Below the pieces are notes generated by a model. The model ran no database searches, had not been told where the DNA came from, and saw only the letters and a program-made list of their open reading frames with translations. A stretch of 40,333 bases of DNA from the NCBI GenBank assembly GCA_902774215.1, contig CACYHU010000051.1, forward strand, positions 1 through 40,333. Reading direction: 5' to 3'. Of the stretch, positions 8,276-16,340 are shown in pieces (positions within the stretch are counted from its first letter, which is position 1; the number at the start of each line of letters is the position of its first letter). The stretch is from an uncultured Chloroflexota bacterium (GTDB taxonomy: Bacteria; Chloroflexota; Anaerolineae; Anaerolineales; Anaerolineaceae). Position numbers and translations under genes: made by a program.

Positions 8276-10273
8276 ATGGGTATCTTAAGCAGAAAAAATA
8301 TTAAAACAAAGAATATCCGGTATCTTATCGTACTCACACTTGTGGTGGGCATCGCTTATGGTATCGGTATTTCCCGCCTCAGCTTTTACGGTGACGACTG
8401 GATCTACATTTATAATTATCATCTTGCCGGTTCGGAAAGTTTTTCCCTCTTCACCCAATGGGACAGGCCACATTCAGCCTGGATCTATATCCTGACTTCT
8501 GCTGTATTCAAAGAATCTGCCATCGCGTATCATTTGTTTGTTCTTTTTCTCCGCTGGCTTTCAGCGGTTTTGTTCTGGCGGGTGCTTGTCAATGCTTTCG
8601 GGGAGAGCAGGACAGTTGACATCGCACCGCTCCTTTTTGCTGTCTATCCTGGCTTCCAACAGCAGCCGATAGCGGTTGAATTCGTAATGCATTTCACCTC
8701 GCTGGTGCTCATCTTGCTTTCGATAGAGCTGATGATTCTGGCTTATTGCAAACCGCGGGCAAAAATGATCCCGCTTATGATCCTGAGTCTTGCTGCCGGA
8801 GGGCTGTCAATTTTCACCTGCGAATATTTTCTCGGCCTGGAGCTGACGCGGCCGCTTTTCCTCTATTTTGCGGATCATACACATAACGGCGGAGAGCATT
8901 ATCGAAAACCATCCGGCAAGATGATTTTGTTTGAGCTGCCTTTTGTCTGTATTACAGCGTTTTTCTTCATCTGGCGAATCTTTATCTTTTCCTTCACCAC
9001 CTACGGTCCAAAATTACTCACAGCGCTTGAGGAGAATTTCTTCAATGGTGTCATCCTGTTGATAAGGAAGGTCCTTCAGGACCTCTATACCGTTTTGGGG
9101 GCTTCATACCGCATGATCTTTTCACGTCCGGCGCTCGTGCCAACCGGAGCTGCCGCCACAATTCTAATCATAACAGGAGCTGCGGTCTTCCTGTTTTTCC
9201 ATGTCTCCGATAAATCAGCAATGACCAAACCGGAGACGCAAAAAAAGAGCGGTTTGCTTCTGACAGGCGCCGCGCTGCTGCTGCTTTCCGGCATTCCTTT
9301 CTGGGGAACATTTCTCGACGTTTCGACCGAATTTCCCTGGGATCGTTCGACGCTTTCTTTTTCTCCGGGCGCAGCTGTCGTCATCGCGGTACTGATGGAC
9401 GCGGCATTCAAGCCGTTGTTTTTCTGCGCGGCAGCCGCGCTGGTCACCGCGCTTTCCGTTCTCTTCCAGGTCCGGAACACATATGTTTACATCAACGAAG
9501 CAGACAAAATGAATGATTACTTCTGGCAGCTTGCCTGGCGGGCACCGGGACTTGAGCGCGGAACGATCCTTGCCTCGGAGGATATCCCGCTTGACCGGAC
9601 CAGCGACAATGACCTGTCACCTGTCGTCAACTGGCAGTATGCGCCGGAAAACACCGGTCTGCATTATGATTACAAATATTTCGACCTGCATCTGCGCGAG
9701 GGAGTTTATTACAAAGATCCTCAGGCAGACATACCGGTGGACCATACCTACCGTTCCCATACTTTCACATCATCTACAGATAAAACTCTTGGAATATTTT
9801 ATAAAAAAGGCGGCTGTCTGCAAATCATTGACAGCGCAAATACCGGATATCCCGACCTGCCGGCTTCCCTGATCCGAATCGCACCGAAAACGAATACAGA
9901 CCTGATTCACATCGATCCGGAAAGCCCTGCGAAACCGCCCGAACCCATCGGGAAAGAACCTGAGCACGGATACTGCTATTATTTTCAGAAAATCACTCTT
10001 TCCCAACAGGGCGGTGATAAAGAAAAAGCTCTTGACTATGCGCAAGAAGCACTCCGGTCAGATCTTCATCCGCTTTACGCACCGGACCTGGCTCCGGTAG
10101 TGCTTGCCTTTCTTGAAGCCGGAGATATCCAAAGCGCGGATAGGATGATCGAAGCGACGCCTATCGGCAGCGGTGATGTGGATTATCTTTGCACCTGTTG
10201 GCAGGATGCTCTTTCAAATGAACCGGCATCCTGGGAACTGACGAATTTTTACAAACGTCACGAATGTTTGTGA
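8276..10273 (+). CDS. Polytopic membrane protein, GT-C glycosyltransferase-like
   Basis: 665 residues. The first helix (IRYLIVLTLVVGIAYGI) is followed by SRLSFYGDDWIYIYNYH; an acidic pair in the first outer loop is the hallmark of GT-C enzymes, which use polyprenyl-phosphate sugars. Roughly ten hydrophobic segments follow up to about residue 400. A soluble C-terminal region (about 410-665) then ends in helical TPR-like sequence (KITLSQQGGDKEKALDYAQEALRSD...). Proteins of this type, with unknown substrates, are frequent in Anaerolineae. It could equally be an uncharacterised membrane protein with no transferase activity. The start at ATG 8276 has only a weak AGGAT upstream. Confidence 0.62.
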   Translation: MGILSRKNIKTKNIRYLIVLTLVVGIAYGIGISRLSFYGDDWIYIYNYHLAGSESFSLFTQWDRPHSAWIYILTSAVFKESAIAYHLFVLFLRWLSAVLFWRVLVNAFGESRTVDIAPLLFAVYPGFQQQPIAVEFVMHFTSLVLILLSIELMILAYCKPRAKMIPLMILSLAAGGLSIFTCEYFLGLELTRPLFLYFADHTHNGGEHYRKPSGKMILFELPFVCITAFFFIWRIFIFSFTTYGPKLLTALEENFFNGVILLIRKVLQDLYTVLGASYRMIFSRPALVPTGAAATILIITGAAVFLFFHVSDKSAMTKPETQKKSGLLLTGAALLLLSGIPFWGTFLDVSTEFPWDRSTLSFSPGAAVVIAVLMDAAFKPLFFCAAAALVTALSVLFQVRNTYVYINEADKMNDYFWQLAWRAPGLERGTILASEDIPLDRTSDNDLSPVVNWQYAPENTGLHYDYKYFDLHLREGVYYKDPQADIPVDHTYRSHTFTSSTDKTLGIFYKKGGCLQIIDSANTGYPDLPASLIRIAPKTNTDLIHIDPESPAKPPEPIGKEPEHGYCYYFQKITLSQQGGDKEKALDYAQEALRSDLHPLYAPDLAPVVLAFLEAGDIQSADRMIEATPIGSGDVDYLCTCWQDALSNEPASWELTNFYKRHECL

Positions 10274-10292
10274 CTTAATATTACACATTTGT

Positions 10293-10322
10293 CTGACAAC
10301 TAAAACTGTTTGAATGTATAAT
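10293..10322 (+). promoter_or_regulatory. Predicted thrC promoter
   Basis: CTGACA (10293-10298), 18-nt spacer, TATAAT (10317-10322). The start near 10329 gives a leader of about 129 nt before thrC. No known riboswitch or T-box could be recognised in that leader. Confidence 0.62.
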
Positions 10323-10457
10323 TATGAAATAGAGATCAGGTATCAGAATAAAGGTACTTGGGTTTTGTGATTGGTGCTTTACAGCGCATAGATTAACAAC
10401 CGCGAGAATCCGAAATACTGTATCTGGTACCCGCAAATGTAAGACAAGGGGTGAATA

Positions 10458-11702
10458 ATGGGTAATTTCGTTGGATATCAATGTTCTGTCTGCGGTAAAT
10501 CACTGAGAGCGGATTATAAAGGATATACCTGTGATTCCTGCGGCGGAAATCTCAATGTAATACTTGACTACGATCATATCAAAAAGACAGTTAAACCGGA
10601 AGATATTTTTGCTTCACCCGAAAAATCTTTATGGCGCTACCTGCCGCTTCTCCCGGTACAGGATCCGGGATTTGAAGGGACAGCGCTGCATTCCGCAGGG
10701 TACACGCCTGTTTACAAGTCTGATAAACTCGCCAAAAACAACGGCATCGAAAATCTCTGGATCAAGGATGAAGGGCGCAATCCAACCGCTTCTTTCAAAG
10801 ACCGGGCCAGTTCTATTCTGATCGCCCGTGCCAAAGAAATCAGCGCGGAGATCATCTGCACCGCATCCACGGGCAATGCCGGGGCCGCACTGGCTGGAAT
10901 GGCAGCAGCCAGTCAATGGAAGGCTGTTATTTTCGCTCCCAAAACTGCACCGCAGGCAAAGATCGCCCAGCTGCTGATATTCGGGGCACAGGTGATTCTG
11001 GTTGACGGTAATTATGACTCAGCCTTTGACCTTTCTGTAGAAGCCTGCGAAAAATACGGTTGGTACTGCCGTAACACCGGCTACAACGCTTTCACCGCCG
11101 AAGGGAAAAAGACCGCAGCCTTTGAGATCTGGGAGCAGATCATCAGCAAAAGAAATTCAGAAAAACCGCTGAACATTTTCGTGTCCGTCGGCGACGGAAA
11201 CATCATTTCAGGGATACACAAAGGATTTAAAGACCTGTATGAGCTGGGTTGGCTCCCGGTGATGCCGCGCATCTTCGGTGTCCAATCTGAAAAATCCGCA
11301 GCAATTTTCAACGCCTGGGCTGCCCACACGGAAAAGATCACACCCGTCAGCGCCACCACCATCGCGGACAGCATTTCCGTCGATCTGCCGCGTGACGGTG
11401 TCCGGGCTGTCCGTGCAGCCACACAAACCAACGGTGCTTATATCGCCATCCCGGATGAATCCATTTATGAAGGCATCTCAGAACTCGGCAGGATCGGTGT
11501 TTTTGCTGAACCGGCCGGTGCCACCGCTTTCGCCGGGATGAAGAAAGCCATTGCGATGGGCATTATCGGCGAAAAGGATGATGTACTGGTCATGAACACC
11601 GGCAGCGGACTCAAAGATATCCGCTCCGCGATGATCGCAGCCGGAGAAGCTCCGGTCATCGCCCCGACAATGGACGCACTGGAAGAATTTCTGAGCAAAT
11701 AA
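10458..11702 (+). CDS. thrC: Threonine synthase
   Basis: 414 residues, a fold-type-II PLP enzyme converting O-phosphohomoserine to threonine. An N-terminal zinc-ribbon-like segment (CSVCGK...CDSCGG, about residues 9-29) precedes the catalytic domain, as in many thermophile-type threonine synthases. The PLP lysine lies in NPTASFKDRAS and the phosphate-binding loop is probably STGNAGAALAG. The second glycine-rich stretch reads SVGDGNIISGI. The C-terminal VMNTGSGLKDI also fits the family. The start at ATG 10458 has AAGGGG upstream. No hom or thrB is visible here. A related PLP enzyme follows after an 85-nt gap containing a hairpin, so the pair may be co-transcribed. Confidence 0.9.
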   Translation: MGNFVGYQCSVCGKSLRADYKGYTCDSCGGNLNVILDYDHIKKTVKPEDIFASPEKSLWRYLPLLPVQDPGFEGTALHSAGYTPVYKSDKLAKNNGIENLWIKDEGRNPTASFKDRASSILIARAKEISAEIICTASTGNAGAALAGMAAASQWKAVIFAPKTAPQAKIAQLLIFGAQVILVDGNYDSAFDLSVEACEKYGWYCRNTGYNAFTAEGKKTAAFEIWEQIISKRNSEKPLNIFVSVGDGNIISGIHKGFKDLYELGWLPVMPRIFGVQSEKSAAIFNAWAAHTEKITPVSATTIADSISVDLPRDGVRAVRAATQTNGAYIAIPDESIYEGISELGRIGVFAEPAGATAFAGMKKAIAMGIIGEKDDVLVMNTGSGLKDIRSAMIAAGEAPVIAPTMDALEEFLSK

Positions 11703-11712
11703 TGGTCATTAT

Positions 11713-11730
11713 CGGGGAAGACGTTCCCCG
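11713..11730 (+). other. Intercistronic hairpin thrC / PLP enzyme
   Basis: Perfect stem CGGGGAA (11713-11719) / TTCCCCG (11724-11730) with a 4-nt loop, 10 nt after the thrC stop. No T-run follows, so it more likely shapes mRNA processing or stability than termination. Confidence 0.45.
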
Positions 11731-11787
11731 GTTAATTACAATCAGTTTTATAAACTGGAATCAATTGATAAAAATTATTGAGGTACC

Positions 11788-13254
11788 ATGGCAAAAATCG
11801 ATTTAACCATTAATGAAGAGCGGCTCAAGCATGCAGTAGACCGTGCAAGAGAACGCAACATCGTTATCCCCACCCTGGAACAACAGCTCCATCCGGAAAC
11901 CGTCCCGGCAAAATTCCAAAAGGAACTGGAATCTATCGGTCTTTGGGATATTCATCCGCGCAACCTGTTCCGCATCACCTGGCATAATCAGCCGGTTGAA
12001 AAAGGCGGCGCTTTCGGCGGAGTCAATTTCATTGAACTGCCGTCCAGCCTGACCGGCGTTGATGCCCGCATCATTGCTCTCGTTGGCAAATGGTTCCCGA
12101 CCGGCGCACATAAAGTCGGCGCCGCGTTCGCCTGTCTTGTTCCGCGTCTGGTGACCGGTCAGTTTGACCCCACCACGGAAAAGGCCGTCTGGCCCTCCAC
12201 CGGCAACTACTGCCGCGGCGGTGCTTATGACTCCGCCCTGCTGGCGTGCAAATCCATCGCCATCCTGCCGGAAGGCATGAGCCAGGAACGCTTTAACTGG
12301 CTGAAAGGTGTAGCGGATGAAGTGATCGCCACTCCGGGTACCGAATCCAACGTCAAAGAGATCTTCGACAAGTGTTGGGAACTGCGCAAATCCGGTCAGG
12401 AACTGATGATCTTCAACCAGTTTGAAGAATTCGGCAACTACCTGTGGCACTACACCCTCACCGGGCACGCCATGCAGGAAGTTTATGAAAAGGTCAAGGG
12501 ACCGAACAGCCGCTTTGCCGGTATCGCTTCCAACACCGGTTCCGGCGGCACCATCGCCTGCGGTGACTACATCAAACAGCAGTACCCGGATGCAAAGATC
12601 ATCGCTTCCGAAGCGCTGCAGTGTCCGACCCTGCTTGAAAACGGTTTCGGCGCCCACCGCATCGAAGGCATCGGTGACAAGCATGTCCCGTTCGTCCACA
12701 ACGTCCGCAACACTGATTTCGTCACCTCAATCGACGACGCCTCCTGCGTCAATATTCTCCGCCTGTTCAATGAACCGGAAGGCCACAAATATCTGGCTGA
12801 CAAGGGCGTACCGCAGGAAACGATTGATAACCTCAACCTTGCAGGTCTGTCCGGTATCGCCAACATGCTGGCCGCCATCAAGTTCGCGAAGTACAGCGAG
12901 CTGACCTCCGACGATGTTGTCATGACCGTCTTCACCGATTCCATGCAGCTTTACAGCTCCCGCATCGATGAATACAACGCCGAATATGGTCCGTTCACCC
13001 GCGATGATGCAGCCTATTCCTTCGGCCGCTACCTGCACGGAGAAAATACCGCCAACATGGCTGAACTGACACTCGCCGACCGCAAGCGCATCCACAATCT
13101 GAAATATTACACCTGGGTTGAACAGCAGGGACGCACCTCCGACGAACTTAACGCCCAGTGGTACGACCGTGAATACTGGCTCGGCTACCAGGCTCAGAAG
13201 GATGAGATCGATAAACTGATCAAAGCCTTTAACGATGAAGTCGGTATTGCATAG
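11788..13254 (+). CDS. PLP-dependent fold-type-II enzyme, substrate unknown
   Basis: 488 residues, ATG 11788 with GAGGT upstream. The segment FPTGAHKVGAAFACLVPRL contains a likely PLP lysine (AHKVGAA), the position used by tryptophan synthase beta and threonine synthase relatives. The phosphate loop is probably SNTGSGGTIACGDYIK. STGNYCRGGAYDSALL resembles the substrate-side STGN motif. It is longer than cysteine synthase (about 310) and unlike classical TrpB. Similar proteins are usually annotated only as pyridoxal-5'-phosphate-dependent beta subunit. An amino-acid lyase or thiolase subunit (OrtB-like) is one alternative, but no partner subunit is adjacent. It lies downstream of thrC and ends before a strong terminator. 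The substrate cannot be read from sequence. Confidence 0.8.
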   Translation: MAKIDLTINEERLKHAVDRARERNIVIPTLEQQLHPETVPAKFQKELESIGLWDIHPRNLFRITWHNQPVEKGGAFGGVNFIELPSSLTGVDARIIALVGKWFPTGAHKVGAAFACLVPRLVTGQFDPTTEKAVWPSTGNYCRGGAYDSALLACKSIAILPEGMSQERFNWLKGVADEVIATPGTESNVKEIFDKCWELRKSGQELMIFNQFEEFGNYLWHYTLTGHAMQEVYEKVKGPNSRFAGIASNTGSGGTIACGDYIKQQYPDAKIIASEALQCPTLLENGFGAHRIEGIGDKHVPFVHNVRNTDFVTSIDDASCVNILRLFNEPEGHKYLADKGVPQETIDNLNLAGLSGIANMLAAIKFAKYSELTSDDVVMTVFTDSMQLYSSRIDEYNAEYGPFTRDDAAYSFGRYLHGENTANMAELTLADRKRIHNLKYYTWVEQQGRTSDELNAQWYDREYWLGYQAQKDEIDKLIKAFNDEVGIA

Positions 13255-13316
13255 TCTGCAAATCTGAAGGAGAAGAGGATGTAACAGTCCGTTTCTCATT
13301 CTTTCAAAAAAAAACA

Positions 13317-13351
13317 GCAGCATGAGATATTCCCATGCTGCCGTTTTTTTT
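13317..13351 (+). terminator. Terminator of the thrC/PLP-enzyme unit
   Basis: Stem GCAGCATG (13317-13324) / CATGCTGC (13334-13341) with a 9-nt loop, then a run of eight Ts. An A-run precedes the stem, so it may work in both directions. Confidence 0.9.
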
Positions 13352-13546
13352 ACAGTAAAATATAAGGAGAGCACTGATTATCGGCTGTTTTTCGAAGAAT
13401 GAACCGATAAAACCTGTTCTGTTAACTCAAACTGAACAAATCGGCGCTTTCACAGAAACACAGCGCAATTTTCCCAGCAGCGGCTTTTTCCCCACAGTGC
13501 GGAAAGTTGAAAATAATATGCCTGAAAACCGACAGAAAGATATGCC

Positions 13547-14677
13547 ATGAAAATAATCCAAAACAGCGGAATCCGATTTGATGAAAATCCCGAATGCTCC
13601 TCCCGATTGGGGGAAATCACCGGACTGACCGCACCGATATTCAAGAAGGAATACAGCATTGTCCTCACACATCTGGAAAAAGGGGGAACCGTTATCCCCC
13701 ATTACCATCGTGAGACTGATGAGGTTTATATTTTCATCAAAGGGCAATGCCGGATGAATATCAACGGGGAAGCCCTCCAAATTGAACCCGGAACCATAGT
13801 CGTGATCGAACCGGAGGATATTCACGAGATACTTCCCGCACCGGAAGAAGTGTCATTCTATGCCATCACCGTTCCGCCTTACAGACCCGAGGACTTTATT
13901 TCCGCAGATCCGGAGCGGAAAAGCTGCCGCATCAAGCCGCAGCGGGCAGTTATTGAACCGGACATGGTCCATTCTCCCGTCGAGGGATTTCCTGAAACTG
14001 TCGTCTCTATTTTTTCCAGATACCTGTTTGACAGGATTCTCAATTATTTTAACGCTGTTGAAATCGCACAATATAGCGACGTTGATGGTGACTGGCCTGT
14101 TTACCGGGTGGAATACAAAGGGAAACAATTCGCGTTCGTAAAAGCCCGTCTGGGGGCTCCCGCCTGCGCGGGGTCCTTTGAAGATGTATTGGCCATGGGA
14201 GGAAAACGGATCATCCTGATGGGAAACTGCGGTGTACTGGATAAGAGTATTGAGGACTGCGGAATCATCATTCCCCGGAAGGCGATCCGCGATGAGGGTA
14301 CGAGCTTCCATTATGCGGCCCCATCAGGGATCATCGAGGTCAATAAAAAATATACTGACACTTTTAAAGCTATATGCGATGAATTCGGCTATCCCTATGT
14401 CGAAGGGACGACATGGACCACAGATGCGTTTTACCGGGAGACACCGGAAAAAATCGCTGCCAGAAAAGCGCTGGGGGCGATCTGTGTGGAAATGGAATGT
14501 TCCGCCATGCAGGCGCTGTGTGATTACCGGAAAGTCGATTTTTTCCAGTTCCTTTACGCGGGTGACAATCTTGACCACAGCATCTGGGACCCGCGAAGCC
14601 TCGACGGAGGGATCCGTCTGGACGACAAGGAAAAAATCGCCATGCTCGCCTTCGAACTGGCAGCACGGATCAGCTAA
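13547..14677 (+). CDS. Cupin-nucleoside phosphorylase fusion
   Basis: 376 residues. Residues about 1-115 form a cupin domain: motif 1 is GGTVIPHYHRETDEVYIFIKG (two His and a Glu as metal ligands) and motif 2 is IEPGTIVVIEPEDIHEI. Residues about 130-376 match the purine-nucleoside/uridine phosphorylase superfamily. Visible features include ILMGNCGVLD, the base-site segment EGTTWTTDAFYRET, and the ribose-binding signature AICVEMECSAMQALC. The phosphorylase half probably cleaves a nucleoside with phosphate; base preference is not evident. The cupin could bind a metal or sugar, or sense product. Its ATG overlaps the TGA of a small upstream open frame (ATGA). No good Shine-Dalgarno lies before it, which fits translational coupling. 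Confidence 0.85.
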   Translation: MKIIQNSGIRFDENPECSSRLGEITGLTAPIFKKEYSIVLTHLEKGGTVIPHYHRETDEVYIFIKGQCRMNINGEALQIEPGTIVVIEPEDIHEILPAPEEVSFYAITVPPYRPEDFISADPERKSCRIKPQRAVIEPDMVHSPVEGFPETVVSIFSRYLFDRILNYFNAVEIAQYSDVDGDWPVYRVEYKGKQFAFVKARLGAPACAGSFEDVLAMGGKRIILMGNCGVLDKSIEDCGIIIPRKAIRDEGTSFHYAAPSGIIEVNKKYTDTFKAICDEFGYPYVEGTTWTTDAFYRETPEKIAARKALGAICVEMECSAMQALCDYRKVDFFQFLYAGDNLDHSIWDPRSLDGGIRLDDKEKIAMLAFELAARIS

Positions 14678-14819
14678 GCCCACAAAGCCTGATACTAAAT
14701 CTATACGCAGTGCAATGTATACATATGAATTTTTCGCATCTATCTGCAAATATTACTTAAATAAATCTTGATATCAAGCCGGTTTTCTGCTAAAGTCTGA
14801 GTTTGCCACTTTAAAATTC

Positions 14820-14848
14820 AAAAAAAGGATCGATTTGGTCCTTTTTTT
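14820..14848 (+). terminator. Terminator after the cupin-phosphorylase gene
   Basis: A-rich arm AAAAAAAGGATC (14820-14831) pairs with GGTCCTTTTTTT (14837-14848), with one T-G wobble and a 5-nt loop. It is symmetrical, so it may act on both strands. Confidence 0.88.
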
Positions 14849-14983
14849 ACGACAAAAAGATTGAAAAATGTGAGTAAATTTTTTTTGAATTGATGTATAC
14901 GCCATTACTTAAGAGAATTCCTATGGCAGAAAACAAGGAAGACGAATTATAATATATACAGGCAGAGATGCTGATGAAGTAAT

Positions 14984-14992
14984 TGCTATATA
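14984..14992 (+). promoter_or_regulatory. Possible extended -10 promoter of the STAS operon
   Basis: TGCTATATA fits the TGnTATAAT extended -10 pattern (TATATA at 14987-14992). No convincing -35 box is present. A start near 15000 would give a leader of about 190 nt containing the hairpin element. Confidence 0.4.
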
Positions 14993-15073
14993 ATCAAAGA
15001 ACAGGCAGTTTTGCCGGGATACTGCATTTAATTTACGGACCTGCAACGGATGCATTTCAAATCATGAAGGTAT

Positions 15074-15169
15074 CTGTTCAAGACCGGTTGACGCAGCACG
15101 GATGACAGGTTCTTCGTGCGGACTTCGCCGCAGCAAAGTTCCTGTCCCCATGTGCTCCGTTCTGAACAG
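15074..15169 (+). ncRNA. Structured leader RNA before the STAS gene (candidate cis-element)
   Basis: Four nested helices are visible: P1 CTGTTCA (15074-15080)/TGAACAG (15163-15169); P2 ACGGA (15098-15102)/TCCGT (15156-15160); P3 GACAGG (15104-15109)/CCTGTC (15141-15146); P4 TGCGG (15117-15121)/CCGCA (15128-15132) with a 6-nt loop. All 23 pairs are Watson-Crick. The element ends 7 nt before the GGGAG ribosome site (15177-15181). It does not match any riboswitch consensus I know. It could be a cis-regulatory RNA or a processing site. Confidence 0.5.
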
Positions 15170-15189
15170 AAACAAAGGGAGAAAAAATA

Positions 15190-15489
15190 ATGGATGTTGA
15201 ATATTTGAAAAATGAAAATTCCCTGACGGTAAAACCGAAGGGACGGATGGATACGAATACTTCACCCATACTGAATGAGCAGGCCAAGACAAAAATGGAA
15301 GATATTACCGAGCTGATTCTGGATTTGGAGAACGTGCCGTATGTGTCCTCCGGCGGGCTGCGCGTGATTCTGGAATGGGAGCAGATCATGGAAGACCGCA
15401 GCGGTCAATTTAAGATGCTGCACGTCAATGATAATATAAAAAAGGTTCTGGACCTGACGGGATTGCTGAGCGATATAACAATTGAATAG
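15190..15489 (+). CDS. STAS-domain anti-sigma factor antagonist
   Basis: 99 residues, a single STAS domain as in SpoIIAA/RsbV. The hallmark is LDLENVPYVSSGGLRVIL. Aligned by eye with SpoIIAA (FMDSSGLGVIL), Ser54 occupies the phosphorylated serine position. In known partner switches the unphosphorylated form binds the anti-sigma kinase and frees its target; phosphorylation by the kinase turns it off. Next come a HAD phosphatase (48 nt) and a transporter with a kinase-like ATPase domain, all on the same strand. This strongly suggests the partner is that ATPase domain. GGGAG lies 8 nt before the ATG. No sigma factor is nearby. Confidence 0.9.
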   Translation: MDVEYLKNENSLTVKPKGRMDTNTSPILNEQAKTKMEDITELILDLENVPYVSSGGLRVILEWEQIMEDRSGQFKMLHVNDNIKKVLDLTGLLSDITIE

Positions 15490-15537
15490 AAAACTGTTTC
15501 CGGCAGGACTTTGAATACGAAAGACAGGGAACAATTC

Positions 15538-16329
15538 ATGGAAGATTATTCTAAGAAGATAAAGGCTGTTTTTTTCGATGTGGACGGCACGCTTTTATCC
15601 CACAAAATAAATGACGTGCCGCTGAGTACACAAATCGCTCTGCAAAAGCTGCGCTCACGGGGAATCCTTACCATTATTGCGACCGGAAGAAGTATGATCG
15701 AATTCTCCCAGCTTCCGGTTGGAAACTTGGATTTTGACGGTTATCTGATGCTCAACGGCCAGCTTCTTATGGATCAATCCAAAAGCGTATATGCAGGGAC
15801 GTCCATTGATGAAGGAGAAATGAAAATCCTTGTGCGTATCTTCAACCGGAAGAAGATCCCCTTTATGCTGGTCGGGGCAGATAAGCGCTATATAAATTAT
15901 GTCGATGATACAGTTATCCGCACACAGACGCAGGTAAAAGGCTCGATTCCGGATATCGGAGAATATCAGGGAGAGAAGATCTATCAGATCCTTGCGTTTG
16001 TTCCCGATGAAGATAAGCAGGTTTTGGAAGACCTGCTGGATGAATGTAAAATCACCAAATGGAATGATACCGGCATCGATATCATTCCAAAAGGCGGCGG
16101 AAAATCTGTCGGCATTCAGCAATTTTTAGAAAAAAACGGGCTGGACCGCAGTGAGATCATGGCTTTTGGTGATGGAGATAACGACATTGATATGCTGCAA
16201 TTTGCCGGCATCGGAGTGGCAATGGGGAATGCCGGCGATACGGTCAAAGCTGCAGCGGACTATGTTACAGACAGCGTTGATGATAACGGTATCGAAAATG
16301 CACTGAAGCACTTTGGTCTGATCGATTAG
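15538..16329 (+). CDS. Cof-type HAD phosphatase
   Basis: 263 residues from ATG 15538, chosen because CAGGGAA precedes it; the frame is open further to a TTG at 15511. HAD motif I is FFDVDGTLL (nucleophile Asp and acid/base Asp), motif II IATGRS, motif III Lys in GGGKSVGIQQF, and motif IV AFGDGDNDIDML. The C2-type cap lies between motifs II and III. Cof-like enzymes usually hydrolyse sugar phosphates or related small molecules. Its place between a STAS protein and a kinase-like ATPase raises the possibility that it replaces the PP2C phosphatase of classical partner switches, but nothing in the sequence proves a protein substrate. Only 11 nt separate it from the next gene. Confidence 0.9.
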   Translation: MEDYSKKIKAVFFDVDGTLLSHKINDVPLSTQIALQKLRSRGILTIIATGRSMIEFSQLPVGNLDFDGYLMLNGQLLMDQSKSVYAGTSIDEGEMKILVRIFNRKKIPFMLVGADKRYINYVDDTVIRTQTQVKGSIPDIGEYQGEKIYQILAFVPDEDKQVLEDLLDECKITKWNDTGIDIIPKGGGKSVGIQQFLEKNGLDRSEIMAFGDGDNDIDMLQFAGIGVAMGNAGDTVKAAADYVTDSVDDNGIENALKHFGLID

Positions 16330-16340
16330 GATAATACGCA

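Larger units (their letters stand above)
14678..15189 (+). other. 512-bp intergenic region: terminator, palindromes, promoter, long leader
   Basis: No supported gene. In order it holds a perfect 10-bp palindrome ATGTATACAT (14715-14724), a perfect 12-bp palindrome CTTGATATCAAG (14767-14778), a terminator (14820-14848), an AT-rich stretch with two -10-like boxes (TATAAT 14948-14953; TGCTATATA 14984-14992), and a leader with a nested hairpin element (15074-15169). A possible 19-codon frame from ATG 14893 has no ribosome site and was not accepted. Confidence 0.6.

Noticed and set aside
10329..10457. Possible T-box or riboswitch in the thrC leader
   Set aside because: ACCGCG occurs, but the T-box GGTGGNACCGCG core, specifier helix and terminator are missing, and no other riboswitch consensus fits.
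14893..14952. 19-codon frame ending AENKEDEL
   Set aside because: No ribosome site, and it lies in an AT-rich region behind a terminator.
15074..15169. c-di-GMP-I riboswitch identity for the STAS leader
   Set aside because: GACGCA is present by chance, but the GGCAAACC region and tetraloop-receptor features are absent.
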